A DNA stretch of 64,000 nt from Fibrisoma limi BUZ 3 (lineage in GTDB: Bacteria > Bacteroidota > Bacteroidia > Cytophagales > Spirosomataceae). The position numbers were made by a program, and so were the translations under genes. Positions 52,120 through 60,289 of the stretch are shown in pieces. Location of the stretch: positions 1 through 64,000 of the forward strand of contig NZ_CAIT01000005.1 of NCBI RefSeq assembly GCF_000296815.2, given 5' to 3'. The notes under the pieces are model-generated. The model saw only the letters and a list, made by a program, of their open reading frames with translations. It had not been told where the DNA came from and did not search any database. Numbering within the stretch: position 1 is the first letter of the stretch; the number at the start of each line of letters is the position of its first letter.

Positions 52120-52617
52120 ATGCAATTTGTACAAAAGAAAGGGTGGCTGGTCGCTGCTTTGTTAACCGGCCAGTTGGCTCTGAACGCCTGCCAAACACAA
52201 TCTGACATCGTAACGCCTGATCAGGCAGTAGCCATCAATTCCGTAACGTCGGCATCTGACTGGACAGCCGTTAAAGCCGAGAACTGGACCGAGAATGCGG
52301 CAGATCCGGGCAAGCGGGTCGCTGGTTTTGTCGATAATGCCATCACGTCGTCTATCGTCGCCGATGGAATGGTGGTAGCGTTCTTCCGCGATGCCACGAC
52401 CAAAGAGATTAAAACCCTGCCCGCCGTAATCGACGGTCGGCTGATATCGTTCTCGTACCACGCCCTCAATGATAAGGGTATCATCAGCATCGAGCAGGAG
52501 AGCAACCAACCTGTTGCCGGTGAGTATCGCTGGGTAGTAGTGTCCAAGGAAGCACTCGCAACGGCCAATTGGAATGAGTACACGGCCGCTAAACAACGAC
52601 TCGGTCTAACTGACTAA
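52120..52617 (+). CDS. Putative lipoprotein, unknown function
   Basis: This 165-residue protein has a lipoprotein signal ending LALNAC (Cys about residue 24). The mature chain is strand-rich (VAINSVTSASDWTAVKAENWTEN, VADGMVVAFFRDATTKEIKTLPAVIDGRLISFSYHALNDKGIISIEQ) and ends WNEYTAAKQRLGLTD. I recognise no family. It follows bioB on the same strand and is closed by the long palindrome at 52630. Confidence 0.75.
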   Translation: MQFVQKKGWLVAALLTGQLALNACQTQSDIVTPDQAVAINSVTSASDWTAVKAENWTENAADPGKRVAGFVDNAITSSIVADGMVVAFFRDATTKEIKTLPAVIDGRLISFSYHALNDKGIISIEQESNQPVAGEYRWVVVSKEALATANWNEYTAAKQRLGLTD

Positions 52618-52629
52618 GTTTTCATGCTA

Positions 52630-52687
52630 TACACCTATTAGCCAGGAAGGCCCGGTACGTACCGGGCCTTCCTGGCTAATAGGTGTA
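52630..52687. repeat. Perfect 58-bp loopless palindrome
   Basis: Two exact 29-bp arms meet at a GTAC|GTAC centre with no spacer. I checked the reverse complement base by base. It lies between two convergent lipoprotein genes, 12 bp past one stop codon and 9 bp before the other, so it probably ends both transcripts. There is no T-run on either side. Palindromes this long and perfect are normally unstable in replication. Confidence 0.92.
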
Positions 52688-52696
52688 ATTGCGAGC

Positions 52697-53500
52697 TTAC
52701 TCAGCCACATCCAGATCAGCATTTACATCATCAAAGTGAGACAATAGTACACCGGCAAGCTGAACGGCCTTGTTCATGCGAACTTCCGGTTTTTCTTTTG
52801 TCTGGACTTTCAGATTCAGAATGTGATTATTGTACAGCACATGCAGCGTGTTTTTAGCCGGCTCCCAGATGGCCTTGTCCCCAACGCCCGTAATAGCAAC
52901 GCCGGTTACTGTGTTTACAGCCGGTTCGGTGAAGACCGTTGCCTGGGGCGGAATGCGGGCAACGGTCGTCGCCGTATCATTCTGGGCCAGCGTATCACGA
53001 CCCGCCGGGCTGGTTGGTAAAACGGGCGGCCGTTCAGAAACAGTTCCCGTTGGGTCGGGTCCAAACAGCGATTCAGCTCCTACATCGCCCATCTGACCAG
53101 TAGTAATTCCCTGTTTAGAGGGCTGGTACATCTTGTCAAAAATGTATTCCGCGTGGTAGATCGACGGATACGGTTTAGGACCGCCAAAAGCGACGCTTAC
53201 CTGATTGCCTTCCCACTCGAACGTACAACCGTTGCGGGCATCCGTAACGGATAGTTCTTCCAGTAAGCCCACATTAAACGTACTTTGAATCATCCCTTCG
53301 TCCAGTACGTTACACGGTGCATCATAGGCGAAGCGGTGGTCTGTGCTCAACAGCCAGGTGCCCGATACTTCCCGGGCCAGGTATGGGCTTCCGGTGCCGC
53401 CCGCATCGTTGGCGTCGTCGACGGTATTACCGTTATCGCCCTGGAAGCAAGAGGAAAGGCTCACCAGCGGAATGGCCAGCCACAGTAATTTGGTTTTCAT
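52697..53500 (-). CDS. Putative lipoprotein, unknown function
   Basis: This 267-residue protein has a lipobox LSSC (Cys about residue 18) after MKTKLLWLAIPLVS. The mature region begins with an Asp/Asn/Gly-rich linker (GDNGNTVDDANDAGG), continues ATWLL-like SGTWLLSTDHRFAYDAPCNVLDE and NGCTFEWEGNQVSVAFGG, and ends in Val/Leu-rich strands (NTLHVLYNNHILNLKVQTK) and an acidic tail. No family recognised; a surface or periplasmic role is inferred. It is convergent with the preceding lipoprotein and shares the palindromic terminator region. Confidence 0.75.
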   Translation of the reverse strand: MKTKLLWLAIPLVSLSSCFQGDNGNTVDDANDAGGTGSPYLAREVSGTWLLSTDHRFAYDAPCNVLDEGMIQSTFNVGLLEELSVTDARNGCTFEWEGNQVSVAFGGPKPYPSIYHAEYIFDKMYQPSKQGITTGQMGDVGAESLFGPDPTGTVSERPPVLPTSPAGRDTLAQNDTATTVARIPPQATVFTEPAVNTVTGVAITGVGDKAIWEPAKNTLHVLYNNHILNLKVQTKEKPEVRMNKAVQLAGVLLSHFDDVNADLDVAE

Positions 53501-53630
53501 AACGTGTACGTAGTAAATCCAGCGTTTTTGATACTACCAATTTGCCCGCCGGGTTGTTTGATTTACCAATACAATTTGACGAATTCGGCCTCAAGCCAGG
53601 AGGACGTACCGACAATTCAAACCGGGATAT

Positions 53631-53638
53631 TATTTTTG
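53631..53638 (+). promoter_or_regulatory. -7 box of the lpxH-like gene
   Basis: TATTTTTG 18 bp before the ATG at 53656. It lies inside the longer ORF starting at 53542, which argues for the later start. Confidence 0.5.
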
Positions 53639-53655
53639 TACGTTGCACTGAACGA

Positions 53656-54444
53656 ATGTCTGTTATCGAAACGATTGCTTTGCCCACTGGCCGAAAGGTT
53701 TATTTTGCTTCTGATTTTCACCTGGGGGCTCCCCCGCTTGAGAAGAGCCGCGAACGGGAACAGGCGGTTGTGAACTGGCTGCAGTGCATTGAAGCTGATG
53801 CCGAAGTTATTTTCCTGGTGGGCGATGTGTTCGATTTCTGGTTCGAGTATAAGCGGGCTATTCCCAAGGGATTTATCCGATTACAGGGTAAACTGGCACA
53901 ACTGACGGATGCAGGTACGAAAGTCGTGCTGTTCACGGGGAACCACGATATGTGGATGAACGATTATTTTACGCAGGAACTGGGTATTCCGGTGTATCGT
54001 CAACCACGGCAGTACGAGATCGGCGGCAAACGCTTCCTGATTGGGCACGGCGACGGACTTGGTCCCGGCGACTACGTATACAAACGGCTGAAACAGGTTT
54101 TTGAAAACGACATGGCCCGGCGACTGTTTCGCTGGGTACACCCGGACGTAGGTATTCGGCTGGCGCATGCATGGTCGCACCGGAGCCGGATCAGCAACAA
54201 CGAGAAGGGGGAAGACGAATTTCTGGGTGAGGACCGTGAATGGCTGATGCTTTACTGTCGGGAGGTGGAGCAGCGGCAGCACCACGATTTCTACATCTTT
54301 GGCCACCGGCACCTGCCCCTCGATCTGGCCGTAGCCGCAAGTAGTCGGTACGTGAACCTCGGCGAATGGGTATCCGCCCGGACGTACGCCGAATTCGATG
54401 GGACAGACCTGCACTTGAAGACCTGGAAATCTGGTCAGGAGTAA
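53656..54444 (+). CDS. lpxH: UDP-2,3-diacylglucosamine diphosphatase (LpxH-like metallophosphoesterase)
   Basis: This 262-residue calcineurin-like phosphoesterase probably makes lipid X in lipid A synthesis. The motifs are DFHLGAPPLEKSREREQ, FLVGDVFDFWFEYKRAIPKGF, FTGNHDMWMNDYF, FLIGHGDGLGPGDYVYKRLKQVFENDMARRLFRWVHPD and YIFGHRHLPLD. All dinuclear metal ligands are present. The ATG at 53656 is consistent with the -7 box; the earlier ATG at 53542 would add 38 unmatched residues. Assignment to LpxH rather than a paralogue rests on the GDYVYK and WVHPD context. Confidence 0.85.
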   Translation: MSVIETIALPTGRKVYFASDFHLGAPPLEKSREREQAVVNWLQCIEADAEVIFLVGDVFDFWFEYKRAIPKGFIRLQGKLAQLTDAGTKVVLFTGNHDMWMNDYFTQELGIPVYRQPRQYEIGGKRFLIGHGDGLGPGDYVYKRLKQVFENDMARRLFRWVHPDVGIRLAHAWSHRSRISNNEKGEDEFLGEDREWLMLYCREVEQRQHHDFYIFGHRHLPLDLAVAASSRYVNLGEWVSARTYAEFDGTDLHLKTWKSGQE

Positions 54445-54492
54445 TCCCGATCAGGTGTAGCGAATCTAGTGCCGCACGCACCGCCAACTTAA

Positions 54493-55218
54493 TTACTGAT
54501 TCTGCAAAATGTCTTTGCGGGATACGTTCTCACGCGGGGCTTTGTTCAGTTCGCTCCGCCACTCCTTGCTCTTTAAGTCGCCCCGTTTGACCGATCGGAT
54601 AAAATTAGCCCAGGCAAAGGGGTTTGTGAAGGCAAACGTAGTAGCCTGGCTTCGGTTAATGATGTTCTCCCGCCCGAAAAACTGCTGATTGACAAAGTTC
54701 TGGTGGTTTGCTACGGCGCCCATCGGCATTGTAGCGGCCTGACGCAGAATGGCCTGCGGGTCCAGGTTTTTAGCCAGGTTTTCGCGTTCCTGCTCGTCGG
54801 GAAGCTTCAGGTTTACGAACGCATTCTTAAACAGTTCTTCCGTAGCATACGGGTATACCTTCACTTCGGCCAGCGTTTTTACGTCTTCCTGCAGCGCAAC
54901 CACCGCCGAATAGGTTACGTCGCTGAGACGACGCGGGATAATGTGATACTGTGTTTTAAAACCGACGTAGCTGAAAATGATACTGTCGCCGGGGAATACG
55001 GGCAGGGCAAAGTAACCGTTCTGGGCTGACAGAACGCCTTTTCCGGCTTTAGGAATGTAGATATAGGCACCCGGCAGCGGCTCGTTGGATTTGCCACCGG
55101 TGATGAATCCTGTAAAGGTAATCTGTCGATCCTGACCCTGCCCGAACGCGGTTGTAAAGAACCCCGTCATCACGAGCAGACCCAGCCCGACCACTATATG
55201 AGTCAACGCTTGTTTCAT
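54493..55218 (-). CDS. Exported carboxypeptidase-regulatory-like (CarboxypepD_reg) domain protein
   Basis: This 241-residue protein has a signal peptide (MKQALTHIVVGLGLLVMTGFFTTAFGQ). A CarboxypepD_reg-like beta-sandwich follows (about 32-115): FTGFITGGKSNEPLPGAYIYIPKAGKGVLSAQNGYFALPVFPGDSIIFSYVGFKT. A helical C-terminal half (EELFKNAFVNLKLPDEQERENLAK) follows. Such domains are usually the N-terminal plug-side extension of TonB receptors; here it occurs alone, as in many Bacteroidota surface proteins. Function unknown. Confidence 0.85.
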   Translation of the reverse strand: MKQALTHIVVGLGLLVMTGFFTTAFGQGQDRQITFTGFITGGKSNEPLPGAYIYIPKAGKGVLSAQNGYFALPVFPGDSIIFSYVGFKTQYHIIPRRLSDVTYSAVVALQEDVKTLAEVKVYPYATEELFKNAFVNLKLPDEQERENLAKNLDPQAILRQAATMPMGAVANHQNFVNQQFFGRENIINRSQATTFAFTNPFAWANFIRSVKRGDLKSKEWRSELNKAPRENVSRKDILQNQ

Positions 55219-55343
55219 AGCAAAAGACCAACGGAGGTCAGAAAGACGGTACTATTATACAAAACAACGAATGAATTGGTAATGTCCGATATAATAGCAA
55301 ATAATTTAAGAAAAGTTAGGAATTACCAGTTCAAGCGGTAGCG

Positions 55344-56156
55344 TTATGTAAACAACTTCAGAAACGTAATGATAAACGGTGCGGCCAGTAGAAGCCCATC
55401 AAACCGGTCCAGAAAGCCACCGTGGCCCGGAATGCTGCTACCCGAGTCTTTAATGGCGATGCTCCGTTTGAACAGCGATTCGACCAGGTCGCCGTAGGTA
55501 CCCGTTACGACGATAATGGCGCCAACGCAATACCACTGCCACGGGCGCAGCTCGGGGGCGTAGAAAGCCAGTCCCAGGGCAATCAGGGCGGCTGCCGCTG
55601 CACCCCCGAGGGCTCCTTCCCACGATTTCTTTGGGGATACTCGTTCAAATAATTTTCGACGCCCAAATTTGGTTCCGGCGAAGTAAGCGCCAATGTCGCT
55701 GGCCCAGAGCAGCAACAGACAACCCAGAATAATCATTGGGTGGTAGGTGCCGCCCCGTAGCGCCATCACAATCAGAAGCGCAAACGGTACGGCTACGTAA
55801 ATGATGCCCAGGAACGTAAAGCCGATGTTGGTAAAGGGCTTCATATCGCGTTTTTTGTACAGCTTGATCAGAAAGATCATCGACGAGGCCGGGCAGATTA
55901 GAAAGTAGTTATCGAATCCAATCATCCGCTTTTCGATGAAGAAAGCCAGCGCACACACAAAACACCCGACAATGGTGCCGTAGACGGTCAGGGGCTGGAA
56001 GCCGTCGAGGCCGAGCAGCCGATAAAATTCGAGTTGGGTTAGGGCACTAATGACACAGAACAGCAGCGCGAAAGTCCAGTCCTGGTACCAGATGCAGAAT
56101 AAAATTACCAACACCCCAACAACGGCCGCAACGACCCGTTGTTGGAGGTTAGTCAT
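55344..56156 (-). CDS. cdsA: Phosphatidate cytidylyltransferase
   Basis: This 270-residue inner-membrane enzyme makes CDP-diacylglycerol from phosphatidate and CTP, the branch point of phospholipid synthesis. About eight hydrophobic segments precede the family signature LFKRSIAIKDSGSSIPGHGGFLDRFDGLL near residue 230, with the conserved Lys, Asp, Gly, Pro and Asp. Additional motifs include LLLWASDIGAYFAGTKFGRRKLFERVSPKKSWEG. The ATG at 56156 begins right after the DUF2007 stop, so the genes are coupled. Confidence 0.95.
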   Translation of the reverse strand: MTNLQQRVVAAVVGVLVILFCIWYQDWTFALLFCVISALTQLEFYRLLGLDGFQPLTVYGTIVGCFVCALAFFIEKRMIGFDNYFLICPASSMIFLIKLYKKRDMKPFTNIGFTFLGIIYVAVPFALLIVMALRGGTYHPMIILGCLLLLWASDIGAYFAGTKFGRRKLFERVSPKKSWEGALGGAAAAALIALGLAFYAPELRPWQWYCVGAIIVVTGTYGDLVESLFKRSIAIKDSGSSIPGHGGFLDRFDGLLLAAPFIITFLKLFT

Positions 56157-56157
56157 G

Positions 56158-56376
56158 TTAGCTAAACGTTGCTTCATTCTCCAGAATTACTTTGGCCAGC
56201 ACGGCGTGGCTGACCGGTACGTGCACTTCACTTTTACCCCAGCCAATGGTTGGGTAACTACTGCTTTGCCGATTCACCACTACCGCCGGAATGTCGTGTT
56301 CGGCGAGTAGTGCCTTGGCCAGTTCGGCCCGATGCGGCATTGGGGACACATATACTTTTTCCCAGTTTTCAGTCAT
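56158..56376 (-). CDS. DUF2007 domain-containing small protein
   Basis: This 72-residue protein belongs to the DUF2007 (putative signal-transducing) family: WEKVYVSPMPHRAELAKALLAEHDIPAVVVNRQSSSYPTIGWGKSEVHVPVSHAVLAKVILE. The fold resembles a PII-like or ACT-like alpha/beta module. The ATG at 56376 is used because the ORF extension upstream runs through repeat DNA. It ends 2 bp before cdsA, an arrangement that suggests a link to phospholipid synthesis. Confidence 0.85.
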   Translation of the reverse strand: MTENWEKVYVSPMPHRAELAKALLAEHDIPAVVVNRQSSSYPTIGWGKSEVHVPVSHAVLAKVILENEATFS

Positions 56377-56411
56377 GATGAGGTTGTGTTTGCCGGGCAG
56401 GGGCGGTTTGT

Positions 56412-56494
56412 GGTTTACGGTTTTCGGTGAAAAGCCAATCTGATTAAATCTACGCGGATTCTTCCGTGAACCGTAAACCGACAACCGTGAACCG
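56412..56494. repeat. Heptamer-type inverted repeat, copy 3
   Basis: GGTTTACGGTTTTCGG on the left and CCGTAAACCGACAACCGTGAACC units on the right are imperfect inverted copies of the GGTTTAC/GGTTTTC heptamer array. Located between the CPBP and DUF2007 genes. Confidence 0.65.
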
Positions 56495-56502
56495 ATGATC
56501 GG

Positions 56503-57447
56503 TCAGGGTATAGCCCGGTTACGTTCACGAAAGTAATACAATATCCCTAACGACACCGCCAGGGAGGCCACGGCCGCTGCTACGGGAACGGCCTCGGTGC
56601 TTTCAATGTCGACCGGTACCATCTTCTGCTGGTACAGATAAACCATCAGCACAGTGAATCCATTATTGACAAAATGGGCCAGAATGGGTACCCACAAATT
56701 CCCCGACCAGACGTAGAGATAACCAAACAGGGCACCCAGCAGCATCCGGGGAACGAAGCCGAGAAATTGCACGTGAATGGCACTGAACAGAATCGCAGCC
56801 AGCCAGATGCCCGCGTGAACGTTGCCAGTCCAGACGACCAGATTTCGTTGCAGGATACCCCGAAACAGTACTTCTTCGCCGATGGCCGGGATGATGGCAA
56901 TAACGAGCAGGGCAACGATGAGCTGAAGGGGTGTATTAAACGTAGTCAGGTATTTTGTGACGCCTTCGAGGTCTTTCTCCTTGTCCCGAATCCATTGTTC
57001 GAGCGGGGCGAGCGTCTGTGGGAGCCGCAGGTTCTGGTTCCATTCAATTACCAGACCGTTGAAGGGCATGAACGCAATAACCACCAGCACTACCAGCCCA
57101 AGCCCGGCTACGGCCGACAGCGGCCGTCGGCTGAACTGCGGCCAGGTCCGGTGTTCGACCCAATACCAATAGGCCAGTGATGGCAACAGGAACGTACCTA
57201 GGTGATTAACAGCCTGCAAAACCATCAGTTCGAACCAGCCGTTCGGTTGGGAGGCTGGTCGGGATGCGAGGGCCAAAAGGTACGCCTGAGCTTCGGTCAG
57301 ACCGACGCCTTTGATGGCAATAAAGCCCAGCAGCGCAAGAATGGCGCTGAATACACCGCCCAGCAGCGTAAAGCCCACGAGCATCATCAGACCGCCCAGG
57401 GTGGGCGGGCGCGAGGATGGGTGGTTAGAAGTATTAATTGGTTGCAT
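56503..57447 (-). CDS. CPBP-family intramembrane glutamic-type metalloprotease
   Basis: This 314-residue membrane protein of the CAAX prenyl protease/bacteriocin-processing (Abi) family has about eight spans. The motif IGEEVLFRGILQRNLV contributes the Glu-Glu pair and Arg (about 200). ILFSAIHVQFLGFVPRMLLGALFGYLYV supplies the first His, and LAHFVNNGFTVLM the last His and Asn. The function in bacteria is variable (protein processing, regulation). The ATG at 57447 gives the usual N-terminus (the longer ORF from 57504 begins in the dusB intergenic region). Confidence 0.9.
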   Translation of the reverse strand: MQPINTSNHPSSRPPTLGGLMMLVGFTLLGGVFSAILALLGFIAIKGVGLTEAQAYLLALASRPASQPNGWFELMVLQAVNHLGTFLLPSLAYWYWVEHRTWPQFSRRPLSAVAGLGLVVLVVIAFMPFNGLVIEWNQNLRLPQTLAPLEQWIRDKEKDLEGVTKYLTTFNTPLQLIVALLVIAIIPAIGEEVLFRGILQRNLVVWTGNVHAGIWLAAILFSAIHVQFLGFVPRMLLGALFGYLYVWSGNLWVPILAHFVNNGFTVLMVYLYQQKMVPVDIESTEAVPVAAAVASLAVSLGILYYFRERNRAIP

Positions 57448-57623
57448 ATTTCCTCGTAAATTTACAGACTCATTTGCACAATCGGTGCGTTGAACTTGTT
57501 TCAACTACGTATTGTACTAAACCTACCGTTTTAAACGGTTGTTAGAAAATAGGTTAGGGGCCTGGGGCAGGGGTGTCGCGTAACCCCTAAGCCCTCTGTC
57601 ACAAGCTCACTGCAACAAGCGAT

Positions 57624-58616
57624 ATGGTTAAAATTGGCAACATAGCATTACCGGATTTTCCACTGCTGCTGGCTCCGATGGAGGATGTCAGCGATCCTCC
57701 GTTTCGGGCGGTATGTAAAGCAAACGGGGCCGACCTGATGTACACCGAGTTTATTTCGTCGGAAGGGCTGATTCGCGATGCGGCTAAAAGCGTTCAGAAA
57801 CTGGATATTTTCGAATACGAACGGCCCATCGGTATTCAATTGTTCGGCTCCGATATTGAAACCATGGGTGCTTGCGCCGAAATCGCTAGTCGGGCCAACC
57901 CGGACCTGATCGATATCAACTACGGCTGCCCGGTCAAGAACGTAGCCTGCCGGGGAGCTGGCGCTGCCTTGCTGCAGGATATTCCTAAAATGGTTCGCAT
58001 GACCGAGGCCGTAGTGAAAGCGACGCACCTGCCCGTGACGGTTAAGACGCGGCTCGGCTGGGACGAAAACACGAAGAACATACTGGAAGTGGCCGAACGG
58101 CTACAGGATATCGGTATTCAGGCGCTCACCGTTCACGGCCGGACGCGCGTACAGATGTACAAGGGCGAAGCTGACTGGACGCTGATTGGTCGGATCAGGG
58201 AGAACCCCCGCATCAACATTCCTATCTTTGGCAACGGTGATATCGACAGTCCCGAAAAAGCGCTGGAATACAAAAATCGATACGGCGTCGATGGCGTTAT
58301 GATCGGCCGGGCGACGATTGGGTACCCCTGGATTTTCAACGAGATCAAGCATTTTGTGAAAACTGGTGAGCATTTGCCCGCGCCAACCGTGGCCGATCGG
58401 GTGGCCGTATGCCGACAGCACCTGGATTTTTCGATCCGCTGGAAAGGCGAAATCACCGGGATTTTCGAAATGCGCCGACACTACGCCAATTACTTCAAAG
58501 GACTGGATAACTTTAAAGCGTATCGGATGCAACTGGTGCAGGCTGGTACGTACGACGAATTACTTCGCATTCTGGATGAGGTTTCGGAGCACTATGCCGA
58601 AGCCGTATTAGCCTGA
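57624..58616 (+). CDS. dusB: tRNA-dihydrouridine synthase
   Basis: This 330-residue FMN enzyme reduces uridines in the tRNA D-loop. The FMN-barrel start LLLAPMEDVSDPPFRAVCKANGADLMYTEFISSEGL, GIQLFGSDIETM, INYGCPVKNVACRGAGAALL (catalytic Cys), LTVHGRTRVQMYKGEADW, IPIFGNGDIDSPEKALEY and VDGVMIGRATIGYPWIFNEIKH are all in order. DusB-type rather than DusA/C is likely from length and GAALL context. The stop codon forms part of a hairpin repeat. Confidence 0.95.
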   Translation: MVKIGNIALPDFPLLLAPMEDVSDPPFRAVCKANGADLMYTEFISSEGLIRDAAKSVQKLDIFEYERPIGIQLFGSDIETMGACAEIASRANPDLIDINYGCPVKNVACRGAGAALLQDIPKMVRMTEAVVKATHLPVTVKTRLGWDENTKNILEVAERLQDIGIQALTVHGRTRVQMYKGEADWTLIGRIRENPRINIPIFGNGDIDSPEKALEYKNRYGVDGVMIGRATIGYPWIFNEIKHFVKTGEHLPAPTVADRVAVCRQHLDFSIRWKGEITGIFEMRRHYANYFKGLDNFKAYRMQLVQAGTYDELLRILDEVSEHYAEAVLA

Positions 58617-58645
58617 TAGAACCGAACCTAACGTTCGGTTCTATC
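58615..58645. terminator. Hairpin at the dusB stop codon
   Basis: GATAGAACCGAAC and GTTCGGTTCTATC are perfect 13-bp arms with a 5-nt loop. The TGA of dusB overlaps the left arm by two bases. No T-run follows, so it is a probable but untypical transcript end. Confidence 0.65.
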
Positions 58646-58657
58646 CCTACTGACTAC

Positions 58658-59569
58658 ATGACAACTACTACCGCTCCTGTTGCCGTCGATCAAAAGCGTC
58701 CACTGCTGGTGTGGGGGCTGCTGTTTGTGCTGGCACTCGTATGGGGTAGTTCCTTCATTCTGATCAAGCGGAGTCTGACAGTTTTTCCGCCGGAGCAGGT
58801 GGCCGCCGGACGTATCTTTTTTGCGCTGTTGTTCTTCATTCCCTTTCTGGGCGTTCAGACTCGAAGCGCCGATATCCGGCAATCAGTACGGGGGCGATGG
58901 GTAGCGTTGCTGGCTGCCGGGCTGCTGGGCTTTCTGTTTCCTGCCTTTTTATTTGCTATAGCCGGTGCTCACCTGAACAGTTCACTAGCGGGAGCACTCA
59001 ATGCATTGAGTCCGCTGTTCACGCTTGTTACAGGTGCCCTGTTTTTCGGTCGGGTGATTCGTCCTACACAGGTGCTGGGCATTCTGATTGGGCTCGGCGG
59101 TTCGATTCTATTGATTTTCTACAGCGCTACCGGCTCGTTTTCCATCAATGGGTACGCCCTGCTGATTGTGCTGGCTACCGTTTGCTACGGTACGAATATT
59201 AACCTCATCGGCCGACACCTAAGCCATTTGCCCGCGCTCGTGTCAACGGCCTGGCTGTTTGCCTTCATTGGTCCGCTGGCCTTGCTGATTCTGTTTACTA
59301 CCGACTTTTTTACCCGGATTACCCTTTCCAACGCGTCGCTGGCGCTGTCGGCGCTGGCATGCCTGGGTATTCTGGGGTCAGGAGCCATGTCGGTGCTGTT
59401 CAACCGAATCATTCAACTGGCGTCGCCCCTGTTTGCGTCGTCGGTGACGTACCTGATGCCGGGCGTTGCGTTGCTATGGGGCGTGCTGGATGGTGAACAG
59501 GTGCATCTGGTGCAATACGCCGGTATGGGCATCTGTCTGTTTGGTATCTGGCTGATTAATAAATCTTGA
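58658..59569 (+). CDS. DMT/EamA-family permease
   Basis: This 303-residue transporter has ten membrane spans arranged as two EamA repeats: VWGLLFVLALVWGSSFILIKRSL at the start of the first, and NLIGRHLSHLPALVSTAWLFAFIG in the second. The GSNAL-type segment SSLAGALNALSPLFTLVTGALFFGRVIRPTQVLGILIGLGGSILL is typical. Members export amino acids, nucleosides or metabolites; the substrate cannot be read. It ends 61 bp before the biotinyl-carrier gene. Confidence 0.92.
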   Translation: MTTTTAPVAVDQKRPLLVWGLLFVLALVWGSSFILIKRSLTVFPPEQVAAGRIFFALLFFIPFLGVQTRSADIRQSVRGRWVALLAAGLLGFLFPAFLFAIAGAHLNSSLAGALNALSPLFTLVTGALFFGRVIRPTQVLGILIGLGGSILLIFYSATGSFSINGYALLIVLATVCYGTNINLIGRHLSHLPALVSTAWLFAFIGPLALLILFTTDFFTRITLSNASLALSALACLGILGSGAMSVLFNRIIQLASPLFASSVTYLMPGVALLWGVLDGEQVHLVQYAGMGICLFGIWLINKS

Positions 59570-59629
59570 CAAGGTAACAGGCCGAGACTGCTAACTAAAC
59601 CAATCAACAACGTAAACGAATTCAGGAAA

Positions 59630-60124
59630 ATGTACCAGATAACCCTTACCGATCAGCCGGTTACTATTGATTTCACCGCCGAGGGGCCTACTATCAACGG
59701 CCAGTCCTACGCCTGGGATGTTGTTCGGCTTTCGGAACGGCAATTTCATATTCTACACGACAACCGGTCGTTTCGGGCTGAACTGCTCGACCTCAATGCC
59801 GCTGAAAAGACGGTTCGGGTAAAAATCAATGATCACATCCACGAAGTGAAGTTGAAAGACCGCTTCGATCTGCTGCTGGAGCAGATGGGGATGAGCAGTG
59901 CGGCCGGTTCGAAAGTCAACGATCTGAAAGCGCCCATGCCAGGTCTAATTGTAGGCATCAGTGTGCAACCCGGCGACGTAGTCAAGAAGGGGGATAGCCT
60001 GCTGGTTCTGGAGGCTATGAAGATGGAAAACGTCCTGAAAGCCCCCGGCGAAGGAACCGTTCGGACCGTCCGCATTGCCAAAGGCGACCGGGTCGAAAAA
60101 GGGCAGGTGCTGATTGAATTTTAA
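59630..60124 (+). CDS. Biotinyl/lipoyl-carrier domain protein
   Basis: This 164-residue protein has a small N-terminal domain (about 1-75, DUF-like with a strand-rich core) and a C-terminal biotin-carboxyl-carrier domain. LKAPMPGLIVGISVQPGDVVKKGDSLLVLEAMKMENVLKAPGEGTVRTVRIAKGDRVEKGQVLIEF carries the biotinylation site Lys131 in EAMKMEN. It resembles the carrier subunit of propionyl- or acetyl-CoA carboxylases; in Bacteroidota this layout is often the methylmalonyl/propionyl carrier. No carboxylase subunits are adjacent, so the partner is unknown. Confidence 0.88.
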   Translation: MYQITLTDQPVTIDFTAEGPTINGQSYAWDVVRLSERQFHILHDNRSFRAELLDLNAAEKTVRVKINDHIHEVKLKDRFDLLLEQMGMSSAAGSKVNDLKAPMPGLIVGISVQPGDVVKKGDSLLVLEAMKMENVLKAPGEGTVRTVRIAKGDRVEKGQVLIEF

Positions 60125-60264
60125 AAAGAAGCAGGAAAGGGAGAAAGGGGAGGAGAGGGAGAAAAAAGTAAAAGCCTGGCCCCTCTTTCCTTTCGTCCCC
60201 TTTCTCCCTTTCCTCCTTCCCATCCTTTTCTCCCTTCCTCCTTTCCTCCTTTCCTCCCTTTCCC
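60125..60264. repeat. Purine-rich run followed by a long pyrimidine-rich run
   Basis: About 48 nt of almost pure purine follow the stop codon (60125-60172), then about 85 nt almost purely pyrimidine (from 60180) up to the pyrH -7 box. The two runs are roughly complementary (GGGAGAAAGGGG-like against CCCCTTTCTCCC), so the transcript could form a long imperfect hairpin, and the DNA has triplex-forming (H-DNA) character. It may terminate the carrier gene. Confidence 0.75.
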
Positions 60265-60272
60265 TATCTTTG
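60265..60272 (+). promoter_or_regulatory. -7 box of pyrH
   Basis: TATCTTTG, exact TAnnTTTG, 17 bp before the ATG. The -33 region is the pyrimidine tract without TTG. Confidence 0.5.
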
Positions 60273-60289
60273 CCCGCAAAATTTTCCGA

